A stretch of 11,782 nt of DNA, taken from the NCBI GenBank assembly GCA_023429685.1, contig JAEZDF010000113.1:1-11782 (forward strand). The letters run 5' to 3'. Each line of letters opens with the position of its first letter. Within the stretch, counting starts at the first letter, position 1. Below are positions 6,033 through 11,782 of the stretch, piece after piece. The notes below the pieces were generated by a model. The model saw only the letters and a list, made by a program, of their open reading frames with translations. It was not told the DNA's origin and ran no database searches. The stretch comes from Bacillota bacterium. GTDB lineage: Bacteria; Bacillota; Clostridia; Oscillospirales; Ruminococcaceae. A program made the position numbers and the translations under genes.

Positions 6033-7292
6033 ATGTTATGGAAAATAACGGACGCCAAAAGGCTTTTGTCGCTATCTGTTTCACTGGCTCTGATTCTTTC
6101 GTTAACGCTTGTCTGCCCGCCTGCAGTGTTTGCTGTGGATACCTCCGTATCAAGTGAGGATGCGTTTCGCGCCGCCTATTTTGGGGCGTCGGTAGGCGAC
6201 ACAGTTGTGCTTGCAAATAACATAACCCTAACCAAAGACCTGCGGATCAACAAGAATGTTACGATCGATTGCCGTATGTTCGTTCTGGGAATCGAGTCGG
6301 AGGTCGTGTGCTCGGCCGGCACGATAACAGGCAACAGCACCTCATCCATCCTTTCGGTTTTAAACGGCGGCACGCTGTCCCTTACAGACAATGCCACAGT
6401 CAGCACCACCACAACCACAACGGCTATTCGTGTTGCGGTGGGTGGTGCTGCCTTCGTGTATTCGGAGGTGTCCAGTGGCGGTCAATCAGCTATCTGCGAA
6501 GGCTCGCTTACAGTCGGGCAGGGCGCGGATATTACAAGCGGCAACGTTGCAATATACATCAGCAATACCGGCTCGGCTACCATCAATGGCGGCAACATTA
6601 CGGCGGACTGGTGTGTAATACAGAATCGCGGCGGCACCGCCACGATGAGCGGCGGGACGCTAACCACTACGCGGGACAACATGAGTGGGGTAGACCTAGC
6701 GAGCGGGGGACGCTTTGTGATGAGCGGCGGGCTTATTCAGTCAAGTGGTGCCGTGGGCTCTCGTGGCGTATGGGTAAGCGAGTCCAGTACAGCCGTGTTT
6801 TCAGGCGGAGTAATCCAAACCGATTACGGCGTTGTTGTAGCAGGCGGCAAGGTCACAACCTCGGTGCCCGTAGAGCAGTTTGGCGGCTTGTACAAAACCC
6901 CTTCTTCCCCATTGATTACCGCCTCCCCCAAGGCATTTGCCATGCGCAGGGGACAGACGCGCACCGTAACGGTAAACACTGCCCATCATCCGTTTGAACT
7001 AGACCCCGCAAATACCTCCACCAAGCTAACCGCAACCACTGCAGGCGTGGGCAGTGCCACCATCCAGCCGCTTGAAACGGGTGAGTATAACCTATCCTTC
7101 AGTGCATCGATTGGCGATGGGGATGCAATTATTACGCTTAATATACCGGTATCGGTAACCAGTTCGAGCTCGGTCAATCCCGCATCCTCCTCCGATACCG
7201 AGATGGGAGTGCCCAAACCGATGCAGCCCATTCCCGAAACGGGCGGGGGAAAGCTGGTTTTGATGCTGCTTCTATCCCTCCTTGGCGGCTAA
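6033..7292 (+). CDS. Secreted right-handed beta-helix surface protein, paralogue 3
   Basis: The longest (419 residues) and most diverged copy. The signal peptide covers residues 1-34 (AKRLLSLSVSLALILSLTLV, cleavage after VFA). The lead-in is EDAFRAAYFGASVGDTVVLANNITLTKDLRINKNVTID, a typical start of beta-helix surface proteins. A longer helix follows with a Thr-rich turn (STTTTTT) and the turns ATINGGNI, ATMSGGTL, FVMSGGLI and AVFSGGVI. The C-terminal domain (MRRGQTRTVTV to LNIPVSVT) is homologous to the other two but clearly diverged. It ends with a Ser-rich linker, IPETG (400-404) and a 15-residue hydrophobic tail with one Lys near its beginning and none at the end. GGGGAG (6020-6025) 7 bases before 6033 supports the start. 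It has its own promoter and terminator. Confidence 0.78.
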   Translation: MLWKITDAKRLLSLSVSLALILSLTLVCPPAVFAVDTSVSSEDAFRAAYFGASVGDTVVLANNITLTKDLRINKNVTIDCRMFVLGIESEVVCSAGTITGNSTSSILSVLNGGTLSLTDNATVSTTTTTTAIRVAVGGAAFVYSEVSSGGQSAICEGSLTVGQGADITSGNVAIYISNTGSATINGGNITADWCVIQNRGGTATMSGGTLTTTRDNMSGVDLASGGRFVMSGGLIQSSGAVGSRGVWVSESSTAVFSGGVIQTDYGVVVAGGKVTTSVPVEQFGGLYKTPSSPLITASPKAFAMRRGQTRTVTVNTAHHPFELDPANTSTKLTATTAGVGSATIQPLETGEYNLSFSASIGDGDAIITLNIPVSVTSSSSVNPASSSDTEMGVPKPMQPIPETGGGKLVLMLLLSLLGG

Positions 7293-7308
7293 CACTTCTA
7301 TAATTTTT

Positions 7309-7352
7309 GCGGTGGGGCAGTGCGGATACAAACCGCATTGCCCCGCTGTTTT
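7309..7352 (+). terminator. Stem-loop terminator after paralogue 3
   Basis: GCGGTGGGGCAGTGCGG (7309-7325) pairs with CCGCATTGCCCCGCTGT (7333-7349), 17 positions including G-U pairs, around the loop ATACAAA. TTTT (7349-7352) follows. Of the three related stem-loops this is the one that best fits a Rho-independent terminator. Confidence 0.72.
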
Positions 7353-7430
7353 AGGTCCCGTAAATAAACCAGCCACCGCAATACCGATGCATCGTGACAA
7401 GAATGTGCCACAACTGGGCAAAATCGTGGC

Positions 7431-7459
7431 TTGCGCGGGCAAGATGATTGCGGTATATT
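7431..7459 (+). promoter_or_regulatory. Candidate promoter of the CPBP protease gene
   Basis: TTGCGC (7431-7436), a 17-base spacer and TATATT (7454-7459). The predicted start near 7466 gives a leader of about 60 bases. The motif match is moderate, and no second candidate in the 236-base gap is better. Confidence 0.45.
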
Positions 7460-7528
7460 TAGAAAAACAAAAACGTAAATAATTGGCGAATTGCATTTTA
7501 CTCAAATAGATACAAAGGAAGACGATGT

Positions 7529-8395
7529 ATGAGTGTTGCGTTAAATCAAAACAAACTCACCCGTCCGGTTACGGGTATTGTTGTCATTTACCTTGTGTGC
7601 GTGGTACTACGCGCGGTGGAATACTTTTTAATCCGCACCGACCAAAGCATATTCGGGGAGGCATTTCTACATAAGCTGGCGGGCATTGCCATGCTTGCCT
7701 TAGCGGTACGCCTTTTCGCGCTTCGGTGGTCAGAGGTTGGGTTTACGGCAAGTCATGCGGTTAAAAACGCCCTGTACGGTATCCTGCTTGGGCTTTCGGT
7801 TTTTATTCTCTCCTACGGCATCGAGTATTTTATTCATTTGTCCGGCGGAAACGCGCCGTCCCTTCAGGTTTACGTAACCAGCTACGCCATAGACGGCAAC
7901 CTGGGAATGCAGACGGGGCTACAGTTTTTCGCCTTCTGTGTGCTCGGCAATCTGATTAACGTGGTGATGGAAGAGGGCATCTTTCGCGGGCTGTTTATCC
8001 GGCTTGCGCAATCAAGGCATTCGTTCTTTAAGGCGATGCTGCTGTCCAGCGCGCTGTTTGGCGTGTGGCATATTGCGGCTCCGGTACGCAGCCTGATTGA
8101 CGGGCAGATGAGCACAAGCGGGGCGATAATGTACGCCCTGATGCTGATTGCTACAACCGCTATCACCGGTGCAAAGTTTTGCCTGCTTACAAAGATAACG
8201 GGCTCGCTTTGGATGCCGATGGCGGACCACTTTGTAAACAACACCACCATCAACCTGTTGCATATGGTCACCTCCTCCGGAGCGGATGAGCTTCAGGTAA
8301 TGCGTATCTCGATTGCTCAAGCGGTTTCGTTTATTGTGGTGCTGATACTCTATTTTAAAACCGGCGCACACCACAAGGAGACGTTCCGTGCTTAG
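7529..8395 (+). CDS. CPBP family glutamic intramembrane protease (CAAX/Abi)
   Basis: A 288-residue polytopic membrane protein. The active-site motifs of the CPBP (Rce1-like, PF02517) family are present in order: EEGIFR (Glu148, Glu149, Arg153), FGVWH (Phe177 to His181) and HFVNN (His234, Asn238). About seven hydrophobic segments can be drawn, near residues 14-34, 48-64, 80-101, 130-147, 166-184, 196-214 and 259-276. Members cleave within or next to membrane spans; bacterial ones serve in bacteriocin self-immunity, signalling or processing of C-terminal sorting tails. AAAGGAAG ends 7 bases before the start. It stands directly behind three proteins with unusual hydrophobic C-terminal tails, a possible substrate link (inference). 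A GNAT gene follows after 72 bases with no terminator between. Confidence 0.9.
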   Translation: MSVALNQNKLTRPVTGIVVIYLVCVVLRAVEYFLIRTDQSIFGEAFLHKLAGIAMLALAVRLFALRWSEVGFTASHAVKNALYGILLGLSVFILSYGIEYFIHLSGGNAPSLQVYVTSYAIDGNLGMQTGLQFFAFCVLGNLINVVMEEGIFRGLFIRLAQSRHSFFKAMLLSSALFGVWHIAAPVRSLIDGQMSTSGAIMYALMLIATTAITGAKFCLLTKITGSLWMPMADHFVNNTTINLLHMVTSSGADELQVMRISIAQAVSFIVVLILYFKTGAHHKETFRA

Positions 8396-8467
8396 CTTTT
8401 ATTATCGTGTCTTTGATAATGGGCTATAACTTAACAACGTACAATATTGATTAGGAGGCATATCACC

Positions 8468-8971
8468 ATGAACATCACCCTTCGCCCGTGGCGGCTTTCC
8501 GACGCGCACGATCTGGCGGCGGCGCTCAACAACACAAAGATTCTTGATAATCTGCGGGACGGTCTGCCCTACCCGTATACCGAAGCAGACGCACAAGGGT
8601 ATATCACCGCCATGCTGGGCGCACCCAAGGACGAGGTGTTTGCCTGGGCTATTGCGGTAAACGACAAAGCGGTGGGCAGCATCGGCGTGTTTCGCAAGGA
8701 CAACATCCACCGCCGCACCGCCGAGATGGGCTACTATGTTGCCGAGGAGTACTGGGGCAAAGGCATCGGCACCTTCGCGGTGCAAACGGCATGCGACTTT
8801 GTGTTTGCAAACACCGATATTATCCGCATCTTTGCCGAGCCGTTTGCCTACAATACGGCGTCCTGCCGTATCCTTGAAAAGGCAGGGTTTGTGTACGAGG
8901 GCACGCTAAGAAGCAACGCCGAAAAGAATGGCAAGGTGCTCGATATGAGGCTGTACGCAAGGGTGATTTAG
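8468..8971 (+). CDS. GNAT family N-acetyltransferase (RimJ/RimL-like)
   Basis: A 167-residue acetyl-CoA-dependent acyltransferase. The N-terminal ITLRPWRLSDAHDLAAALN is the usual first strand and helix of the RimJ/RimL-type branch. Motif A is EMGYYVAEEYWGKGIGT (residues 86-102), with the Q/R-x-x-G-x-G/A pyrophosphate loop represented by WGKGIGT. Motif B is NTASCRILEKAGFVYEG (129-145). The acceptor (protein N-terminus, small amine or antibiotic) cannot be told. AGGAGG (8453-8458) 9 bases before the ATG at 8468 is a near-perfect ribosome binding site and excludes the frame's upstream extension. The spacing behind the CPBP gene allows co-transcription, but no functional link is evident. Confidence 0.9.
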   Translation: MNITLRPWRLSDAHDLAAALNNTKILDNLRDGLPYPYTEADAQGYITAMLGAPKDEVFAWAIAVNDKAVGSIGVFRKDNIHRRTAEMGYYVAEEYWGKGIGTFAVQTACDFVFANTDIIRIFAEPFAYNTASCRILEKAGFVYEGTLRSNAEKNGKVLDMRLYARVI

Positions 8972-9077
8972 GCACTTTTCATGCGCTGTTTCGCGGCAAT
9001 AGAGTAGCTTTTACATCGTGGTTGTTTACTCGGTATCTGCTCCGTTACGTCGCAACCAGTTCCTTCATTTACGCACA

Positions 9078-9108
9078 GAAGCCGATGACGATTGTCATCG
9101 ACTTCTTT
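9078..9108 (+). terminator. Terminator between the GNAT gene and the ABC operon
   Basis: GAAGCCGATGAC (9078-9089) pairs with GTCATCGACTTC (9094-9105) with one C-A mismatch around a 4-base loop. TTCTTTGCTTGTTT follows. The stretch between 8972 and 9077 shows no gene or other clear structure. Confidence 0.65.
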
Positions 9109-9126
9109 GCTTGTTTATGGTACGAT
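9098..9126 (+). promoter_or_regulatory. Promoter of the ABC exporter operon, overlapping the terminator
   Basis: TCGACT (9098-9103), a 17-base spacer and TACGAT (9121-9126). TATGG directly before the -10 forms a TRTG extension. The -35 lies in the 3' arm of the preceding terminator stem. Start near 9133; leader about 40 bases. Confidence 0.5.
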
Positions 9127-9174
9127 TAAGTGACAAAAAACAGTTAAATTGAAAAAAGATAAGGGAGAAGACAG

Positions 9175-9879
9175 ATGATTCACGCACAGGATATTACAAA
9201 AAAGTACCGTAAGATGGTTGCCAACGATAAGGTTTGCATCGATGTTGCGCCGGGGGAGCTTGCGGTGCTGCTCGGACCAAACGGAGCGGGAAAATCTACG
9301 CTGATTAAATGCATCTGCGGTCTTCTGCGGTTTGATGGCGTTGTTACCATTGACGGGCACGACAACCACACCCCCGAGGCAAAGCGTCTGCTGGGCTACA
9401 TCCCCGAGTTCCCCGCGCTGTACCCGATGCTTACCGTATACGAGCATCTTGAGTTTATCGCCAAGGCATACCGCCTTACCGATTGGAAGGAACGCGCCGA
9501 CGAATTGCTAACCCGCTTTGAGCTGGACGATAAGCGCAACAAACTTGGTAAAGAGCTTAGCAAGGGCATGCAGCAAAAGGTGAGTGTCTGCTGCGCACTG
9601 CTGCCGCAGCCCAAAGCGGTAATCTTCGACGAGCCGCTTGTAGGGCTTGACCCCCACGGCATTCGCGAGCTAAAAACGGTAATGGCGCAGCTTAGGGAGA
9701 GCGGCTGCGCAATGCTGGTAAGTACCCATATGATCGACAGCATGGAGGAAAACTGGGACGCCACCTACATCATGACGCAGGGCAAGGTGGCGTATGTGTG
9801 CCGCCGCAATCAGATGGCAGAGGGCGAAAGCCTAGAGAAGCTGTATTTTGCCATCACCGAGGGCGGGGAGGGGGCGTAG
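9175..9879 (+). CDS. ABC transporter ATP-binding protein
   Basis: A 234-residue cytoplasmic ATPase that powers the membrane protein encoded 2 bases downstream. Motifs in order: Walker A GPNGAGKST (34-42), a Q-loop region GYIPEFPALYP in which Glu78 stands where Gln is canonical (common in this type of Gram-positive exporter ATPase), signature LSKGM (128-132), Walker B AVIFDE with catalytic Glu153, D-loop GLDP, and the switch His in STH (183-185). It is of the single-domain type used by drug, lantibiotic and related exporters. GGGAG lies about 8 bases before the ATG. The first gene of an operon with the ABC_export permease and the DUF3784 protein; the exported substrate is unknown. Confidence 0.94.
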   Translation: MIHAQDITKKYRKMVANDKVCIDVAPGELAVLLGPNGAGKSTLIKCICGLLRFDGVVTIDGHDNHTPEAKRLLGYIPEFPALYPMLTVYEHLEFIAKAYRLTDWKERADELLTRFELDDKRNKLGKELSKGMQQKVSVCCALLPQPKAVIFDEPLVGLDPHGIRELKTVMAQLRESGCAMLVSTHMIDSMEENWDATYIMTQGKVAYVCRRNQMAEGESLEKLYFAITEGGEGA

Positions 9880-9881
9880 CA

Positions 9882-11471
9882 ATGAACGCACTGCTTTACA
9901 TCATCGCAACAAGCATCAAAAACCGCCTGCGAGAGCTGCTGCATAAACCCCTAAAGCTTGTGCTGTACGCGGTTTGCATCGTCGGTATGGGTGCCTTGAT
10001 GTTGCTTCCGTTTCTTACCGGCAGTCAATCCCAAGAAGGGCAGATTGACCTCATCTGGCTTAAGGGCGGTTTTTTTGCGCTGCTCACCATGTTTGTTATC
10101 ATCTCAATAAAAAACGGGCTATCCAACGGCAGCACGCTGTTTGAGATGGAGGACGTAAACCTGTTGTTTGTGTCGCCCATTAAGCCTCAGTCTATCTTGT
10201 TGTATGGGCTGGTGCAGATGGCAAAGACGGCATTCTGGGCGGGCTTTTTTCTGCTGTTTCAGGGCAGCACGCTCGGCAACCTGTTCGGCAAGGGCTTTGA
10301 GGCAATACTCATTTTATTCCTGTGCTTTATCCTAAACACCGTGCTGATGTCCATTCTGTCGCTGGTCCTCTATAACCTGACCAACGGGCGCCCCGCGCGC
10401 AAGCGGCTGGTTTGGGTCATTACCGCGGCTTGCTTTGTGCCGCTGCTTGCCTACGCGGGGGTACTGTTCCTGCAAAGCGGCAATCTGTTGCAGGCGGTAG
10501 AAGCGTTGCTGCGTTCCCCAGTCTTTTCGTGGTTCCCCGTTTCGGGCTGGGCTGCCCAGGCGGCAACCTCACTCATAGCCGGAGAGCTTGCTACCGGACT
10601 GCTGTTTATCGGGGTGATTGTGGTAGCAGGCGGCGGGCTGGTGACGTACCTGCTGCTGGGTAAGGTAGATTACTACGAGGATGTACTGGTAGCCACCGAG
10701 ACCGCGTTTGAAAAGAAACGTGCCGTTGCCGAGGGTCAGGCAAACCTCGAAGCGTTGTCTACAACCAAAACAAAGGTATCCAAAACCGGTGTGGGCGGGT
10801 TTGGCGCAAGTGCCTTGTTGTATAAGCATCTGCGCGAAAGCACCCGCGCCAGTGTGTTGGGTCTTTTGTCGGTGCCCAGCCTATTCTTTATTGTGGGTGC
10901 GGGCGTACTGGCATTCCTTATGCGTGGCGAGGGCGGCGTTACCATGCTCATCCTGCAGATTATGGTGTGGATTCAGCTGTTTTTAATCGGCACGGGACGC
11001 GGCATGAAGGAGCTGTTTACCCATTATATCTATCTGATACCCGAATCGTCCTTTCGCAAGATTGTGTGGAGCAACATGGAGGCAGTCGCAAAGATACTGC
11101 TCGAAAGCATCCTGATCTTCGGTGTAGCCGGGGTGATAGCGGGCGATTCGCCGCTGCTTGTGGTTGGCGGCATTGTGGTATACACCTTGTTTTCGCTGAT
11201 GCTGCTGGGGGTAAACTACCTGTCCATGCGCTGGCTGGGTACCGACATCAGTGAAGGCATCTTAATCATGATCTATATCCTTGCCGTACTTGTGCTGATG
11301 GCACCCGGAGTGGTCGGCGCGATAGTTGTGGGCATGGCAATCGGTGAGACTTTGGGCATGGCGGCAGGCTTTGGTGTTGTTGCCGTATGGGAGCTTTTGG
11401 TGGCTCTGGGGTGCTTTGCATTGTCGAGAGGCGTACTTCACCACTGCGACATTCAGGTGCGCAGCAAGTAA
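9882..11471 (+). CDS. ABC exporter permease (ABC_export family, PF16962)
   Basis: A 529-residue integral membrane protein, the likely partner of the ATPase. It opens with MNALLYIIATSIKNRLRELLHKPLKL, a basic amphipathic start, then TM1 near residues 26-46. The conserved cytosolic segment MEDVNLLFVSPIKPQSILLYGL is the landmark of the family (a D-V-x-x-L-F-x-x-P-I stretch). Ten or so hydrophobic segments fall in two clusters (about 26-240 and 330-520), separated by a charged linker with YYEDVLVATETAFEKKRA. The start at 9882 follows the ATPase stop by 2 bases, with a purine-rich GGGGAGGGGG about 6-15 bases before it, so translation is probably coupled. No accessory binding protein is visible. The substrate is unknown. 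Confidence 0.85.
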   Translation: MNALLYIIATSIKNRLRELLHKPLKLVLYAVCIVGMGALMLLPFLTGSQSQEGQIDLIWLKGGFFALLTMFVIISIKNGLSNGSTLFEMEDVNLLFVSPIKPQSILLYGLVQMAKTAFWAGFFLLFQGSTLGNLFGKGFEAILILFLCFILNTVLMSILSLVLYNLTNGRPARKRLVWVITAACFVPLLAYAGVLFLQSGNLLQAVEALLRSPVFSWFPVSGWAAQAATSLIAGELATGLLFIGVIVVAGGGLVTYLLLGKVDYYEDVLVATETAFEKKRAVAEGQANLEALSTTKTKVSKTGVGGFGASALLYKHLRESTRASVLGLLSVPSLFFIVGAGVLAFLMRGEGGVTMLILQIMVWIQLFLIGTGRGMKELFTHYIYLIPESSFRKIVWSNMEAVAKILLESILIFGVAGVIAGDSPLLVVGGIVVYTLFSLMLLGVNYLSMRWLGTDISEGILIMIYILAVLVLMAPGVVGAIVVGMAIGETLGMAAGFGVVAVWELLVALGCFALSRGVLHHCDIQVRSK

Positions 11472-11513
11472 CGCGTCGCCTGTGCGGCAGCGTTTGTTAG
11501 GAGGAGATCGATT

Positions 11514-11782
11514 TTGGAAACCGGATTACGGATTTTTCTGTGGCTTATCGGGGGCGGCATGGCGGTGCTATCGCTGGTGCTTTTGTCGGGCAGGGGCAGC
11601 GGGCTAATTGCGGGTTACAACACGTCAGACCCCGAGAAAAAGAAACGGTACGATGAAGCAAAGCTGTGCAAAACCGTGGGCGCGGGGCTTGCCGTTACGA
11701 CCGTTGCATACCTTATCGGGCTGCTGTTTGAGTACCGGTTTCCCCATCCAGTTCTTCTTTATGCTTGGGTGGCACTTCTGAT
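11514..11782 (+). CDS. DUF3784 family membrane protein, N-terminal part, TTG start
   Basis: Cut by the right edge after 89 codons. The protein reads LETGLRIFLWLIGGGMAVL, a first membrane span, then the family's landmark SGRGSGLIAGYNTSDPEKKKR and YDEAKLCKTVG, then a second span (AGLAVTTVAYLIGLLF) and the start of a third. Family members are about 100 residues with three spans and no known function. There is no ATG in frame between the permease stop (11469-11471) and this point. AGGAGG (11499-11504) sits 9 bases before the TTG at 11514, so a TTG start is well supported. The gap of 42 bases suggests that it belongs to the ABC exporter operon. Confidence 0.8.
   Translation, partial: METGLRIFLWLIGGGMAVLSLVLLSGRGSGLIAGYNTSDPEKKKRYDEAKLCKTVGAGLAVTTVAYLIGLLFEYRFPHPVLLYAWVALL

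Noticed and set aside
3407..6124. Lipoprotein signal (Cys28) in the three surface proteins
   Set aside because: The residue before Cys28 is Phe, Leu or Val and a Pro or Ala-Pro follows, which breaks the lipobox rule. A signal peptidase I site after VFA fits all three copies.
4535..7352. Stem-loops behind the paralogues as CRISPR repeats or ends of an insertion element
   Set aside because: There are only three copies, over 1 kb apart, each at a gene end, with different sequences, and no transposase, cas gene or target-site duplication is present.
7387..7482. Small open frame of 31 codons (MHRDKNVPQLGKIVACAGKM...) before the CPBP gene
   Set aside because: It reads fairly protein-like and ends in basic residues, but it has no ribosome binding site and lies across the best promoter candidate for the CPBP gene, so I leave it out as a gene.

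Overview
The window looks like a chromosomal segment of a Gram-positive anaerobe of the Bacillota, class Clostridia, most likely Oscillospirales or a relative. This rests on strong AGGAGG-type ribosome binding sites, promoters with a TRTG-type extended -10, Gram-positive signal peptides with LPXTG-like C-termini, and families common in that group (DUF2200, DUF3784, the ABC_export permease). The taxonomic call is inference from gene content; no sequence search was possible.

Layout. (1) 1-145, minus strand: the N-terminus of an MdlB-like ABC exporter that runs off the left edge, with its own minus-strand promoter. (2) 411-600: a complete tRNA-Ser(CGA) unit with a TTGACT-17-TATAAT promoter and a perfect 14-bp terminator. 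(3) 772-3212, plus strand: a homocysteine S-methyltransferase-family protein, a DUF2200 protein, a START/SRPBCC-fold protein and a nitroreductase. All run in one direction; the middle two are closely spaced. (4) 3326-7292: three tandem paralogous genes for secreted, surface-type right-handed beta-helix proteins. Each has a 34-residue signal peptide, a variable G-rich MSGG-x-I repeat region, a conserved C-terminal beta-sandwich-like domain, a Ser/Pro linker and a short IPETG-hydrophobic tail. Each is followed by a related GC-rich stem-loop. Copies 1 and 2 share a 334-bp, about 96% identical 3' segment. (5) 7529-8395: a CPBP (CAAX/Abi) intramembrane protease. (6) 8468-8971: a GNAT acetyltransferase. 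(7) 9175 to the right edge: an ABC exporter operon of ATPase, ABC_export permease and a DUF3784 membrane protein with a TTG start, cut by the window end.

How the genes may work together. The most distinctive region is the beta-helix trio with the CPBP protease just behind it. The tails have a sortase-like pentapeptide but lack the long membrane span and basic end that sortase substrates normally carry, and all three do so alike. A glutamic intramembrane protease next door is therefore a candidate processing partner, by analogy with CPBP-family C-terminal sorting proteases. This is a hypothesis; a housekeeping sortase elsewhere in the genome is the simpler alternative. The remaining genes look like ordinary chromosomal accessory and housekeeping functions.
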